NCBI GenBank assembly: GCA_016839705.1
Contig: JAEOTR010000030.1
Coordinates: 1-64,000 of the forward strand
DNA length: 64,000 nt
From: Promethearchaeota archaeon
GTDB taxonomy: Archaea; Asgardarchaeota; Lokiarchaeia; Sigyniarchaeales; SOKP01
Direction: 5' to 3'
This document shows positions 7,831-17,012 of this stretch, one piece after another. A program made the translations under genes and the position numbers. The notes under the pieces are model-generated. The model searched no databases. It was not told where the DNA came from and saw only the letters and a list, made by a program, of their open reading frames with translations. Numbering within the stretch: position 1 is the first letter of the stretch; every line of letters begins with the position of its first letter.

Positions 7831-9435
7831 ATGATATATGCTGACCTCATCTTAAAAAACACCAAGATTATAAGTTTAGATGCCCAAGAATCGATATATC
7901 AAGCTGTGGCTGTAAAGTTTGGGAGAATAATCGCTGTTGGAAGCAATGATGAGATAGATAAATATGCGGGTAAGGAAACAAAAATAGTAGATCTCTTAGG
8001 AAAGACCGTTGTACCCGGATTCATTGATTCACATGGCCATTTTATAAATGAAGGTTCTTCTAAAGAGATATATGTTGATTTAAGTGAAGAAGCGGGAATT
8101 CATTCCATCTCTAATATACAAGAAATTCTTAGAGATAAAGCACGTCAAATACCAATTGGTGAATGGGTTTTTGGATATCAAGAAGATGATTCAAAGCTCA
8201 AAGAGAAGAGACACCCATATAGAACAGAACTAGATGAAATCTCAACGAATCACCCTATCTTAATAACTACCGTTGGTGGTCATTTTTGGATGGCAAACTC
8301 AAAAGTTTTTGAGCTCTCTAATATCACAAAGGATTCTCCTGATCCAAAAGGAGGGAAATTCGATAGAGATCCCGAATCTGGGGAATTAACTGGTGGTCTT
8401 CATGAGGAAGCTTATACCCTATTAAGACCTAAAGGACCACCCCAACCAACGCGTAACCAATCCTATCTAGGTGCTAAACAGATTCTGACCGAATGTAGTT
8501 CAGTTGGGTTAACGTGTATTTATGATTTAGTCGGTAGATCTGAAATCCGAGCAGCTATTGATTTAAAAAACAATAAAGAACTTCCGATAAGAATCAGGAT
8601 GGATATAACTATCGAACTTCTTGAAGAATTAGATAAACTTGGTATCTATAGGGGATTGGGAGACAATTGGGTTCGCATCTGTGGAATAAAATTCTTTTTT
8701 GATGGGGCAGTATCAGCAAGGACCGCAGCTGTATCAGAACCTTATTTAGACAAACCCAATTTTTTCGGAGTGATGTCGACCACTAAAGAAATAGCTACTG
8801 AATTACTTACAAAAGCTTACAAAAAAGGGTTTAGAATTTCCGCTCATGCAAATGGAGATCGTGCAATTACATTGTACTTAGATATTCTTGAAGATCTGCA
8901 AAAAAAATATCCGCGAATAGATGCTCGTAATAGAGATATCCATTGCAGTGTAATTAATAAGACATTAGTAAAGAGAATTAAAGAGTTAAAAGTACTTCCC
9001 ACTATCTTTGGTGCTTATCCATACTACCATGGAGATAAACTTATACCCTCGTTTGGAGCAGAAAGATTAGAAAATATGTTTGCTGCTCGTTCTTTTATGG
9101 ATGCAGGTGTTATGGTTTCAGCACATTCTGACCATCCCTGCTCCCCATTTCCACCTCTCATGGCAATTCATGCTTTAGTCAATCGAAAAACAAAAGCTGG
9201 AAAGCCAATTGGAACTAGTCAAAAGATAACCGTATTGGAAGCATTAAAACTTTATACAATCAATGCTGCATATCATTCTTTTGATGAACATCTTCTTGGA
9301 TCAATTGAACCAAATAAACTAGCGGATTTCGTTGTCTTAGAACAAGATATACTTACAGTTCCCCCAGGAAGAATAAAAGATATCCCTATATTCATGACAA
9401 TCGTAGATGGTAAAATTGTTTATCAAAAGCAATAA
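7831..9435 (+). CDS. Amidohydrolase of the YtcJ type
   Basis: A 534-residue metal-dependent hydrolase. The composite beta-sandwich appears at both ends (N-terminal ADLILKNTKIISLD, C-terminal GSIEPNKLADFVVLEQD). VVPGFIDSHGHF carries the first metal-binding histidines, FFFDGAVSART and AHANGDRAI hold further active-site positions, and SAHSDHPC has the metal/catalytic Asp. The length and the GGHFWMANS segment fit the YtcJ-like branch (Pfam Amidohydro_3), whose substrates are mostly unknown. Probably cytoplasmic. The gap upstream holds a tiny ORF and a stem-loop that may regulate it. Confidence 0.88.
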   Translation: MIYADLILKNTKIISLDAQESIYQAVAVKFGRIIAVGSNDEIDKYAGKETKIVDLLGKTVVPGFIDSHGHFINEGSSKEIYVDLSEEAGIHSISNIQEILRDKARQIPIGEWVFGYQEDDSKLKEKRHPYRTELDEISTNHPILITTVGGHFWMANSKVFELSNITKDSPDPKGGKFDRDPESGELTGGLHEEAYTLLRPKGPPQPTRNQSYLGAKQILTECSSVGLTCIYDLVGRSEIRAAIDLKNNKELPIRIRMDITIELLEELDKLGIYRGLGDNWVRICGIKFFFDGAVSARTAAVSEPYLDKPNFFGVMSTTKEIATELLTKAYKKGFRISAHANGDRAITLYLDILEDLQKKYPRIDARNRDIHCSVINKTLVKRIKELKVLPTIFGAYPYYHGDKLIPSFGAERLENMFAARSFMDAGVMVSAHSDHPCSPFPPLMAIHALVNRKTKAGKPIGTSQKITVLEALKLYTINAAYHSFDEHLLGSIEPNKLADFVVLEQDILTVPPGRIKDIPIFMTIVDGKIVYQKQ

Positions 9436-9450
9436 ATTTATAATATCGCT

Positions 9451-10545
9451 TTAGTACTTCCATAATTCATCTATCTTCTCACCTATCTTATCCCATCGCC
9501 ATACAATATTCAACCCAAAATATGATCTAATAATATCTGTTAAAAAATAGAGATATTGCTTTCTGATTTTTTTAACCAATAACGACTCTTCTAAATGTTT
9601 GATAACCATTCTCGGTGTAAAGGGACCTTCACTACCATTCCTTTCATAGAAATTATATATATACCTGGCTAAAATATATATTCCTTCGAGCTTTTCTTTT
9701 AAATCCAGAACACCTGTTATGCCTTCATTTTCATTGTAGAAAGATCTAATCATTTCACTTTCATACTTCAATTGGTTTGAATTTATTAATTTGCGCGTTT
9801 GATTCACTAACTCTTTTTCATCCATCACAATATACCCTTCATATAATTGTTTATTTTTCTTGTATTGTGATTTAGTCTTGATTAAAATATCACCTGTAAA
9901 AGATTTTTGAAAAATATAGTCAATAAAATTTACTAATTCAGGTATTAAAAAAGCCATTTCCTTCTTAATCGAGACTAATAGATTCTTCCTATATAAACAA
10001 GCGTGAACAATATAGATTAAAATCTCTGATTTGATATCCATTTTCAATATGGCTATGCTTTCTTCTTTCGGGATACCCGCAAATGGTAATGAAAAAATGT
10101 CAAAATATTTATTGTAAATTGCTGTGAGTGTTTCATTAAACCTATTGTAACCCATTTCCCCTATTTCCTTTCGAGTGTTACGTTTCTCAGAGAGAATTTT
10201 AGGAATCTCTTTTATACTTTTTAATTCATAAGCAAATTCTTTGATAATCTGGGATTTTAATTTTAAAGATTTGAAAGTCTCAGTCGATTGCTCGTTTACC
10301 ATGAAAGTTATCATGAATTCTTCGAATCCACTTCGAGCGAATTTTGAAGAAATATAAAACCTGTAGTTTAATGTTTGAAAGTCTTCAAACGCAATGGGAA
10401 AGGGTTTCTCCCCACCACCATAACTCAACAGCATATCTAATATGACACTGTTGAATGGACTATATTCCTCCTGACTATAAAATACCTTTGGTCCTTCCAC
10501 TTGGTCAAAGTAAAAGATGAATAGTTTATTATCATTCTTCTTCAT
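9451..10545 (-). CDS. Longin-like domain protein, Asgard type
   Basis: A 364-residue protein starting LFIFYFDQVEGPKVFY, the opening strand-turn of longin or longin-like domains in which an x-x-G-P-x-V motif follows the first strand. The domain probably spans residues 1-110. The remainder is mostly helical, with a possible winged-helix segment near residues 260-330. Longin-like proteins are numerous in Asgard archaea and are often linked to small GTPases or membrane trafficking; no direct partner is adjacent. It is convergent to the amidohydrolase with a 15-base gap. The specific role is unknown. Confidence 0.55.
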   Translation of the reverse strand: MKKNDNKLFIFYFDQVEGPKVFYSQEEYSPFNSVILDMLLSYGGGEKPFPIAFEDFQTLNYRFYISSKFARSGFEEFMITFMVNEQSTETFKSLKLKSQIIKEFAYELKSIKEIPKILSEKRNTRKEIGEMGYNRFNETLTAIYNKYFDIFSLPFAGIPKEESIAILKMDIKSEILIYIVHACLYRKNLLVSIKKEMAFLIPELVNFIDYIFQKSFTGDILIKTKSQYKKNKQLYEGYIVMDEKELVNQTRKLINSNQLKYESEMIRSFYNENEGITGVLDLKEKLEGIYILARYIYNFYERNGSEGPFTPRMVIKHLEESLLVKKIRKQYLYFLTDIIRSYFGLNIVWRWDKIGEKIDELWKY

Positions 10546-10713
10546 TGCTTATCTCTTAATTTGTGATCTATATTTTAAAAGATCTTGATTTCCATTAATC
10601 AATAAGTTTTTTTCACCTATAGATTATTAAACCGATATAGAATTTACGTTCTTATCGTACAAGGAGCGATATTAGTTTAAAAAAAGGGTAGTTTTATAAA
10701 AAATAGAATCAAA

Positions 10714-11556
10714 TTGATAACTATGAATTTAGATAAGAAAATTTTATTATCGGGTCTTGAGTTTCCTGAAGGACCTAGGTGGCGAAATGGAAAACTGTAC
10801 TTTTCTGATGCCGCAGCAGGAAAAGTTATTGCCGTGGATGAAAATGGTAAATCAGATGTTCTTGTACAAATACAAGATATGACATCGGGATTGGGTTTTC
10901 TAAATGATAGGAGGATGCTTATAGTCTCTATGCAAAAACGCCATCTTATGCGTTTAGATCCTGATGGATTGAAAATTCATGCGGATTTAAGCAAACTTAC
11001 AGAATTTCCCTGTAATGACTGTGTTACTGATGCCAATGGACGAACTTACATCGGAAATTGGGGTGCTAAAACCCTTGGAGACCCTCCCGATCCTACATGC
11101 ATCATTATGGTTACAATAGACGGGGATGCAAGAGTAGTAGCAGACAATCTTCTTTTTCCTAATGGATGTATTGTGACTCCCGATTGCAAGACTTTTATTG
11201 TAGCAGAACAGCGTGGGGGGGCTCTCATTGCTTTTGATATTGAATCATCAGGGGATCTAACAAATCGAAGAGTTTGGGCGAAATTTGAAGGTTTTGATCC
11301 AGATGGTATATGCCTTGATGAAGAAGGTGCCATATGGGCTGCAAATCCCTTAACAAACGAAGTGTTACGTGTGTTAGAAGGGGGTGAAGTCACTTCTAAA
11401 ATAAAAGTTAATGATACAAATGTTTTTGCTTGCGCATTGGGAGGAGAGGATGGAAGAACCCTTTTTCTTTGCACCAATCAATTATTCCAAGGCAAAAGAG
11501 CAAGTGGAAGAATTGAATATTTAAAAGTAGAAGTTCCTGGTGTCGAGATACCTTAA
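10714..11556 (+). CDS. SMP-30/gluconolactonase-like beta-propeller protein
   Basis: The 280-residue sequence matches the SMP-30/LRE family: GLEFPEGPRW at the start carries the metal-binding Glu, LYFSDAAAGKV follows, then DCVTDANGRTYIGNW and LLFPNGCIVTPDCKT with the Asn ligand, and FDPDGICLDEEGAIWAA with the last Asp. The family are six-bladed propellers that hydrolyse lactones or related esters using a divalent metal. The substrate is not evident. The ATG at 10723 is an alternative start, three codons in. It stands between a convergent-side longin gene and a peptidase gene 197 bases on. Confidence 0.85.
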   Translation: MITMNLDKKILLSGLEFPEGPRWRNGKLYFSDAAAGKVIAVDENGKSDVLVQIQDMTSGLGFLNDRRMLIVSMQKRHLMRLDPDGLKIHADLSKLTEFPCNDCVTDANGRTYIGNWGAKTLGDPPDPTCIIMVTIDGDARVVADNLLFPNGCIVTPDCKTFIVAEQRGGALIAFDIESSGDLTNRRVWAKFEGFDPDGICLDEEGAIWAANPLTNEVLRVLEGGEVTSKIKVNDTNVFACALGGEDGRTLFLCTNQLFQGKRASGRIEYLKVEVPGVEIP

Positions 11557-11753
11557 ATTCTTAATAATTTATTTATTCTAATCATATTTCTCATTAATTT
11601 AAAGAACAATTTTGTAGATTTGCTATTTTTAGAATACAAATAGAATGTAATTAAAGATTTATATAGTTTTATAGCTTATAGAATCTAGTAAAATATAATA
11701 TTTAATCCAATATTTAACCATAATTCAATATGAAAACCTAAAGGTGTATTATT

Positions 11754-13556
11754 GTGTCTATTAACTTTATTGACTTATTAAAAGTCCCAGTAATCATGGA
11801 CTATGATATTGATAAAAATTTTAAAACTCTACTATTTAATTCGAATATTTCAGGAATTCCTCTGATATATACCGTTCCAGTTGATTTAAGCCAAAAACCA
11901 AAGCAAATTAATAGTGGTAAAGATCCTGTTATGATGGCTAGAATCGCACCAAACGGTAATAATTTGATATATTTTCAAGATGAAGCTGGTAATGAAATTT
12001 TTCAGTTGTACTTGCTTCCAACAGACGGAGGAACTCCTAAGAAATTAACTGATACCGACCAGAGAACTTTTACTTTAGATTGGCATCCGAATGGAAAAGA
12101 GATCGCACGTAGTTATGTCTCAATGATAGCACCGGGTATTGAGATCATAAACTTAGAAACCGAGGACGCTCATCCGCTGAAAGAACCATCTCCTCTTGCG
12201 GTGGATTTACATTACTCACCCGATGGAAAATGGTTAGCATTAACGAATATGAAAGGATATACCCGGAGCGAAGTCATGATCATTAACAGGAACGATCCTT
12301 CAGATACAATCGTTTATAACATAAGTAATGATTCGATGGAAGGAAGTCCTGCATGGTCTCCTGATAGTAAGAGGTTAGCCTATGTAAGTGATGCAAGTGG
12401 ATGGAGAAAGGTGGTAATACAAGAATTTCAAGGAGAGGAACAAATAATTTTGGATGTGGAAAAAGATGAGGAAGTTCTAGCAGATATTGAATCATCAGTA
12501 TGGAATCCAAATAGTGATATAGTTTATTATCTTATTAGTAAACATGGTCGCACCACGATGCATTCTCATGAAATCTCGGGTACTAGAAGCCCACCCTTAC
12601 CATTTCCACAAGGATCATTAATATCCCCGAAAATACGGAAAGATGGGAAATTCCTGACTGTTTTACATTCCTCAATGGTTTCTCCTCTTGGAGTTTATAT
12701 TCATAAGATTGGTACTAATAATATTTCACCCTTAACCCCAAGAAAATTCGATATAGACCTCTCTCGTTTGAAGGAACCCAGATCGGTGTGGTATGAATCT
12801 TTTGATAAAAGGAAGATTCATGCGTGGTACATGCCTGCTGTAGACGCGAAAGTACCTTATCCTGGTGCTGTACATTCTCATGGAGGCCCTTGGGCTCAAT
12901 CGAACGACTCTTGGAGCGGTGGTATTAACTTACATCTTGCTTCTTTGAACGGTATTGGCGTTATAGATCCCAATTACAGAGGATCAACAGGATATGGAAA
13001 GGAATTTCAGCTTCTTGATATAAGAGACCCTGGTGGGGGTGATCTTGAAGACATCATTCATGGTGCAGAATGGTTAAAAAGGCAACCCGAAATTGATGGG
13101 AATAAAATTGGGATATTTGGTGGATCATATGGGGGATTCATGACTTTAATAGCACTTACTAAGAAGCCCGATGTTTTTATAGGGGGAATATCCTCGGTAC
13201 CCGTTGTTGATTGGGTGGATGATTATAAATTAGCAGATGCTGTATTTAGACTCTTCAATACTACCTTATTTGGTGGACCTCCACGAGGGAAATATAAAGA
13301 ATTATATATTGATCGATCACCAATCACACACATTTCGAATATCAAAGCACCTGTATTGATTATGGCAGGTAAAGCGGATACTAGATGTCCTTGGCCACCA
13401 ATTGAGAAATTCATAAACAAACTAAAAGAAATGAATCATCCACACGAGGTAGCGATTGAAGAAAAAGCGGGTCATATTTCAGCATCGTTAAATCACAGTG
13501 AAATTATTCCCATTGTGACTCAAATGATCGAATTTCTAAAGAAAACGTTAAAATAA
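11754..13556 (+). CDS. S9-family prolyl oligopeptidase / acylaminoacyl-peptidase-like serine peptidase
   Basis: A 600-residue protein with an N-terminal beta-propeller (repeated blades such as LDWHPNGKEIAR, LHYSPDGKWLAL, PAWSPDSKRLAY) and a C-terminal alpha/beta-hydrolase domain. The nucleophile is Ser458 in GGSYGG, with Asp542 in AGKADTRCPW and His574 in EKAGHIS completing the triad. No signal peptide is seen, so it is probably cytoplasmic and trims peptides. The start is GTG at 11754, chosen because AAGGTG lies 7 nt upstream and no ATG is well placed. Confidence 0.9.
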   Translation: MSINFIDLLKVPVIMDYDIDKNFKTLLFNSNISGIPLIYTVPVDLSQKPKQINSGKDPVMMARIAPNGNNLIYFQDEAGNEIFQLYLLPTDGGTPKKLTDTDQRTFTLDWHPNGKEIARSYVSMIAPGIEIINLETEDAHPLKEPSPLAVDLHYSPDGKWLALTNMKGYTRSEVMIINRNDPSDTIVYNISNDSMEGSPAWSPDSKRLAYVSDASGWRKVVIQEFQGEEQIILDVEKDEEVLADIESSVWNPNSDIVYYLISKHGRTTMHSHEISGTRSPPLPFPQGSLISPKIRKDGKFLTVLHSSMVSPLGVYIHKIGTNNISPLTPRKFDIDLSRLKEPRSVWYESFDKRKIHAWYMPAVDAKVPYPGAVHSHGGPWAQSNDSWSGGINLHLASLNGIGVIDPNYRGSTGYGKEFQLLDIRDPGGGDLEDIIHGAEWLKRQPEIDGNKIGIFGGSYGGFMTLIALTKKPDVFIGGISSVPVVDWVDDYKLADAVFRLFNTTLFGGPPRGKYKELYIDRSPITHISNIKAPVLIMAGKADTRCPWPPIEKFINKLKEMNHPHEVAIEEKAGHISASLNHSEIIPIVTQMIEFLKKTLK

Positions 13557-13604
13557 AAAATTGAATTCAGGTTTATTCATTCCAATTATTTTCTCTCTTC
13601 TTTT

Positions 13605-15917
13605 CTAGAGTATGTGTTCTGTTCTGGCAATGATTGTATCCTGAAGATCATCGGTCAGTTGTGTGAAGAAAGCATTGTATCCTGCTACCTTTACCACTAG
13701 ATCCCGATATTTCTCGGGTTCCTTCTGGGCCGTTCTCAGCGTGTCTGAAGATACTACATTAACTTGCATATGAAAAATCTTCTGATCGATAAAGGATCTT
13801 ACCATGGCCACCATTCTTTCCATATTTCCGTCCCTAAAAATTTGAGGATCCATTCTCAAATTAAAAGTTATACCCCCGAGTATTTCAACATGGTCAATTT
13901 TTCCCATGGAATTTATCACTGCCGTAGGACCTTCTAAATCTTTACCACGACTTGGTGAAGAAGCGTCGACTAATGGTTCTCCGGCTAATCTTCCCGAGGG
14001 GAGGGCTCCAACAATTTTACCTTGAGGGACATAGCTTCCCATAACAGAACCTCCTGGGCAACCTTGACCTCCCCGTAAGTTCTTTACCTTATTGAATTCG
14101 ACCATCCATTGATGTAACACCCAAGCTGCCTGTTCATCAGCATAGTTATCGTCATTTCCAAATTTGGGTGCGTTTAATAACATCTGGTGCAATTTTTCAT
14201 AGCCTTCAAAATTATTGTCAAGGGCATCACATAATTCTGCCATTGTGAATTTTTTCTCATCAAATACTAGTTTTTTGATAGCAGTTAAAGAATCTGCAGC
14301 ATCTGTTGAAGCAAGTACCGCTCCTCCATTATTAAAGTTGTAATGAGCTCCACCTACTTCCCTGCATTTCCCCTTTTCAATACAACCTTCTATTAATGCT
14401 GATTCGTAAACTGTTGGGGTATAATCTATTATTTTTTGTTCAACGTCATTTCCAGTTTTTTCAATAAATTTTCTCATCCAAGCCACTTGCTTACGAAAAG
14501 CCTCCTGAACTTCCTCAAAGGATGTGAATTTTCTTGGGTCACCTGTCTCTAAGCCAATCTTTCTTTTATCAACACGGCGCACACCATTAGTCATTACGAA
14601 TTCCATGCAGGAAGCAAGATTGGGCATCTGAAAGTAAAAATAACCAGAGTCTTTACCAGGTATTACAAGTTCAAAGCAGCCTTGTGGGGAAGCATTTCTG
14701 GCATCTTCCAATGTTATCGTTGGGCCACCCATACTACCTCGGGCAAGAGCTTGAGCTACAATAACATCGCTATTGACGAATTGTGGCTGACCGGTTCCTA
14801 TTGAGCAGAGTTCGCAGGCTCTTATCAGTAATTCATCTGGCATTTTATTATGAACTAGCACACTCAACCATGGAAGTGGTAACTTGGTATGCATTACGGC
14901 TTCAATAAACATGTAAGATAACTCGTTAGTTGCATCTTGCCCATTTATGTTAACACCACCAACGGTCATAGGCGTTCCAGAAGGAATTACATCTCTCTCG
15001 AAGTTTGGTGCCAGTAGATAGCAATCAATTAACTCTTGTGCTTCTATTTTTGTTATATGCCCATCTCTTATATCTTGCTCGTAGTATGGATATAAATATT
15101 GGTCCATCCTACCTATACTAAAACCTAGGGTAGGTACCACCTCCCAGAACAACAATAGATAGGAAAAGTAATATGATTGTAATGCTTCATAGAATGTTCT
15201 TGCTGGATGCGCAGGTACCCTATCGCATACTTCTGCAATCTTCAACAATTCGGTCTTTCTCATGCCATCCTCTTCGTCTTCAGCTAATTCCCTTGCTAAG
15301 GAAGCAAATCTTTCCCCAATTTCGGCAGCAGCCTCCATAGCCATAATCACACCCTCCAAGAAGGGGATTTTTGCAGCTTCATCAGGTTCAGTAAGATCAA
15401 GCCTGGATAGCCTTTCCTCGGCTTCTTTTTTTATTCCTAGAAAGCCTTTCTTCAGCACCTTCTGATGATCATGAATATTGTGACCGAAGTGATGGGTAAC
15501 CTCCTTTCTACCTTGTTCTGTCCAATATGGCTTAAGTTCCTCCCATTCTTTCTTTTCCTCATCACTTAGCTCTGGGAACGGGGCATCTTCTCTCGTTCCA
15601 AGAATGTATGAATGCCCAAGTTTTTGTGCCGCTAAATTGATGGCGGGCGTAACATTGGTACAGAGTGGCCTAACACTGGTGCACCCTACGATAAGTTGAT
15701 TGGGGTAGATATAGAGTGGCATCTCTCTAACCGTTGCGGCAAAAACTTTTGCTCTACGTGTTATTACTGACTCTCCTTCCGTTTCCTTCATTACTCTTGT
15801 TTCAATACGAGCTCTCTCAATCGAAGCTGTAGGTGAGAGACCTAACAATTCCTCTCTAAGCCTTTCAACCCTTGATGTCGGTTCATTGACCACTATCTTG
15901 TTTAATATTTGTACCAT
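13605..15917 (-). CDS. Glycyl radical enzyme, PFL2/glycerol dehydratase type
   Basis: About 770 residues, full length for the family. Cys414 and Glu416 in QGCFELV are the thiyl-radical Cys and the general base found in dehydratase, lyase and decarboxylase members; the paired Cys-Cys of pyruvate formate-lyase is absent. Gly746 in KVAGYNAFF near the C-terminus is the radical-bearing glycine. The substrate cannot be read by eye. These enzymes need a radical SAM activase, usually adjacent, and none lies in the window. AAGGAGG ends 7 nt before the ATG at 15917; a TTG at 15920 is the alternative. The enzyme is oxygen sensitive, so strict anaerobiosis is implied. Confidence 0.9.
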   Translation of the reverse strand: MVQILNKIVVNEPTSRVERLREELLGLSPTASIERARIETRVMKETEGESVITRRAKVFAATVREMPLYIYPNQLIVGCTSVRPLCTNVTPAINLAAQKLGHSYILGTREDAPFPELSDEEKKEWEELKPYWTEQGRKEVTHHFGHNIHDHQKVLKKGFLGIKKEAEERLSRLDLTEPDEAAKIPFLEGVIMAMEAAAEIGERFASLARELAEDEEDGMRKTELLKIAEVCDRVPAHPARTFYEALQSYYFSYLLLFWEVVPTLGFSIGRMDQYLYPYYEQDIRDGHITKIEAQELIDCYLLAPNFERDVIPSGTPMTVGGVNINGQDATNELSYMFIEAVMHTKLPLPWLSVLVHNKMPDELLIRACELCSIGTGQPQFVNSDVIVAQALARGSMGGPTITLEDARNASPQGCFELVIPGKDSGYFYFQMPNLASCMEFVMTNGVRRVDKRKIGLETGDPRKFTSFEEVQEAFRKQVAWMRKFIEKTGNDVEQKIIDYTPTVYESALIEGCIEKGKCREVGGAHYNFNNGGAVLASTDAADSLTAIKKLVFDEKKFTMAELCDALDNNFEGYEKLHQMLLNAPKFGNDDNYADEQAAWVLHQWMVEFNKVKNLRGGQGCPGGSVMGSYVPQGKIVGALPSGRLAGEPLVDASSPSRGKDLEGPTAVINSMGKIDHVEILGGITFNLRMDPQIFRDGNMERMVAMVRSFIDQKIFHMQVNVVSSDTLRTAQKEPEKYRDLVVKVAGYNAFFTQLTDDLQDTIIARTEHIL

Positions 15918-16185
15918 CAAAAATCCTCCTTATTATATAGTGACAATCACATCCTATTTTAATAACTTTTTATTTGTTTTTTTAAAGAACTGATTATAAA
16001 TAGATATAAATCATCTACCAATTTCATTGAAGTGAATCGAATAAAATATAGCTCTTATATCTATCACGCTCAACATTTTGTTTCTATTTCTTACAAAAAT
16101 GTAAAAACTTAAATAATATTATAAGTGAATAGTACATACCCGAAATTTAATCATTTTAAATAAATTTCCGAATGAGGGAGAAAAA

Positions 16186-16503
16186 TTGCCATATATTTTT
16201 ATTAAATTTATGTACCCAACTCACAAAATTGATGAGGTTGTAAAGAAAAATCTAGAAATTGTACCAAAATATCCTCCCAATCCATCTTTAGGAGAATCCG
16301 TCGTTACTGCTGCGAAAGGAGTTGACCAAGGTATTGTATCACTAACGGTTTATGAAGTTAAAGAAGGGAAATTTGATGAAGCTATGGAGATCTGGATGAA
16401 AGGAGCAGCGGAATTTCGAAATATTGAAGGACTTGAATATTCAATTGAAGTCTGGGCTACAACTGCAGAAGCTATGGGTGCACTTGGAATGACACCACCA
16501 TAG
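16186..16503 (+). CDS. Small protein, possible dimeric alpha/beta barrel fold
   Basis: A 105-residue soluble protein: an N-terminal strand (YIFIKFMYP), a helix (KIDEVVKKNLEIV), strands GIVSLTVYEV and a helix FDEAMEIWMKGAAEF, then a strand with IEGLEYSIEVWA. This order fits a ferredoxin-like or dimeric alpha/beta barrel protein. The start is TTG with GAGGGAG 5 nt upstream. It is divergent from the glycyl radical enzyme across a 268-base gap. Function unknown. Confidence 0.6.
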   Translation: MPYIFIKFMYPTHKIDEVVKKNLEIVPKYPPNPSLGESVVTAAKGVDQGIVSLTVYEVKEGKFDEAMEIWMKGAAEFRNIEGLEYSIEVWATTAEAMGALGMTPP

Positions 16504-16599
16504 TAATCATATTAAATTTATATTAATACAATTTTTTTTTCTTTTTACTAATTTTTCACTCTATCGTCTCTTTTATTAATTTCACTATATTTAGGTTGC

Positions 16600-16830
16600 A
16601 TGGTAGAATTGATAATTTCAAATGAAATGGAAAGCCTTGATCTCAACAGTAGAATTGAAGGATATTATATCGAAGAAAATCCGAAGTCGTTACACATTAG
16701 ATTACCAAATGGGAGCTCTTTTTGGGTTCCAAAGAGATTTATTGATTCAGAATTCTCTAAGGAAAGTAATATTAGACAAATCTTTATCATCGACACTTGG
16801 ATCTTACGAAGGATCGGATTTAGGATATAA
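16600..16830 (+). CDS. Small W-x-P-K domain protein
   Basis: A 76-residue protein that consists almost wholly of the domain found at the C-terminus of the protein at 3026: RIEGYYIEE, then FWVPKRFIDS and IFIIDTWILRR align with KIEGVITGN, NWFPKSTIKS and TFLIDSWIIEK over about 54 residues without gaps. This supports it being a real gene despite its length. The domain reads as a small beta-barrel or swapped hairpin; W-[FIV]-P-K segments occur in short proteins that modulate nucleic-acid or protein complexes, but no function is assigned. Confidence 0.6.
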   Translation: MVELIISNEMESLDLNSRIEGYYIEENPKSLHIRLPNGSSFWVPKRFIDSEFSKESNIRQIFIIDTWILRRIGFRI

Positions 16831-17012
16831 TATAAACTGAGAAAGGTTTCTTTAATAAACCTCAATCTCCTTTCAACCATGTTTTTAAAGCTTTTAGGTG
16901 TTTAATAAAAAAATTTTAGTTGTAAATTATTAAGTATAAGCTTTTAATTTATCCAAAACTTCAGTAAAAAAAACAAGCAATTTTCATTTTAAAAGTAATA
17001 CAAAAGTTAACT

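Noticed and set aside
9451..10545. Assignment of the longin-like protein to a named trafficking complex
   Set aside because: Only the opening motif is readable by eye; nothing in the rest or in the neighbours supports a specific complex.
15262..15465. Plus-strand serine-rich frame within the glycyl radical enzyme gene
   Set aside because: Lies opposite a conserved full-length gene and is explained by its codon usage.
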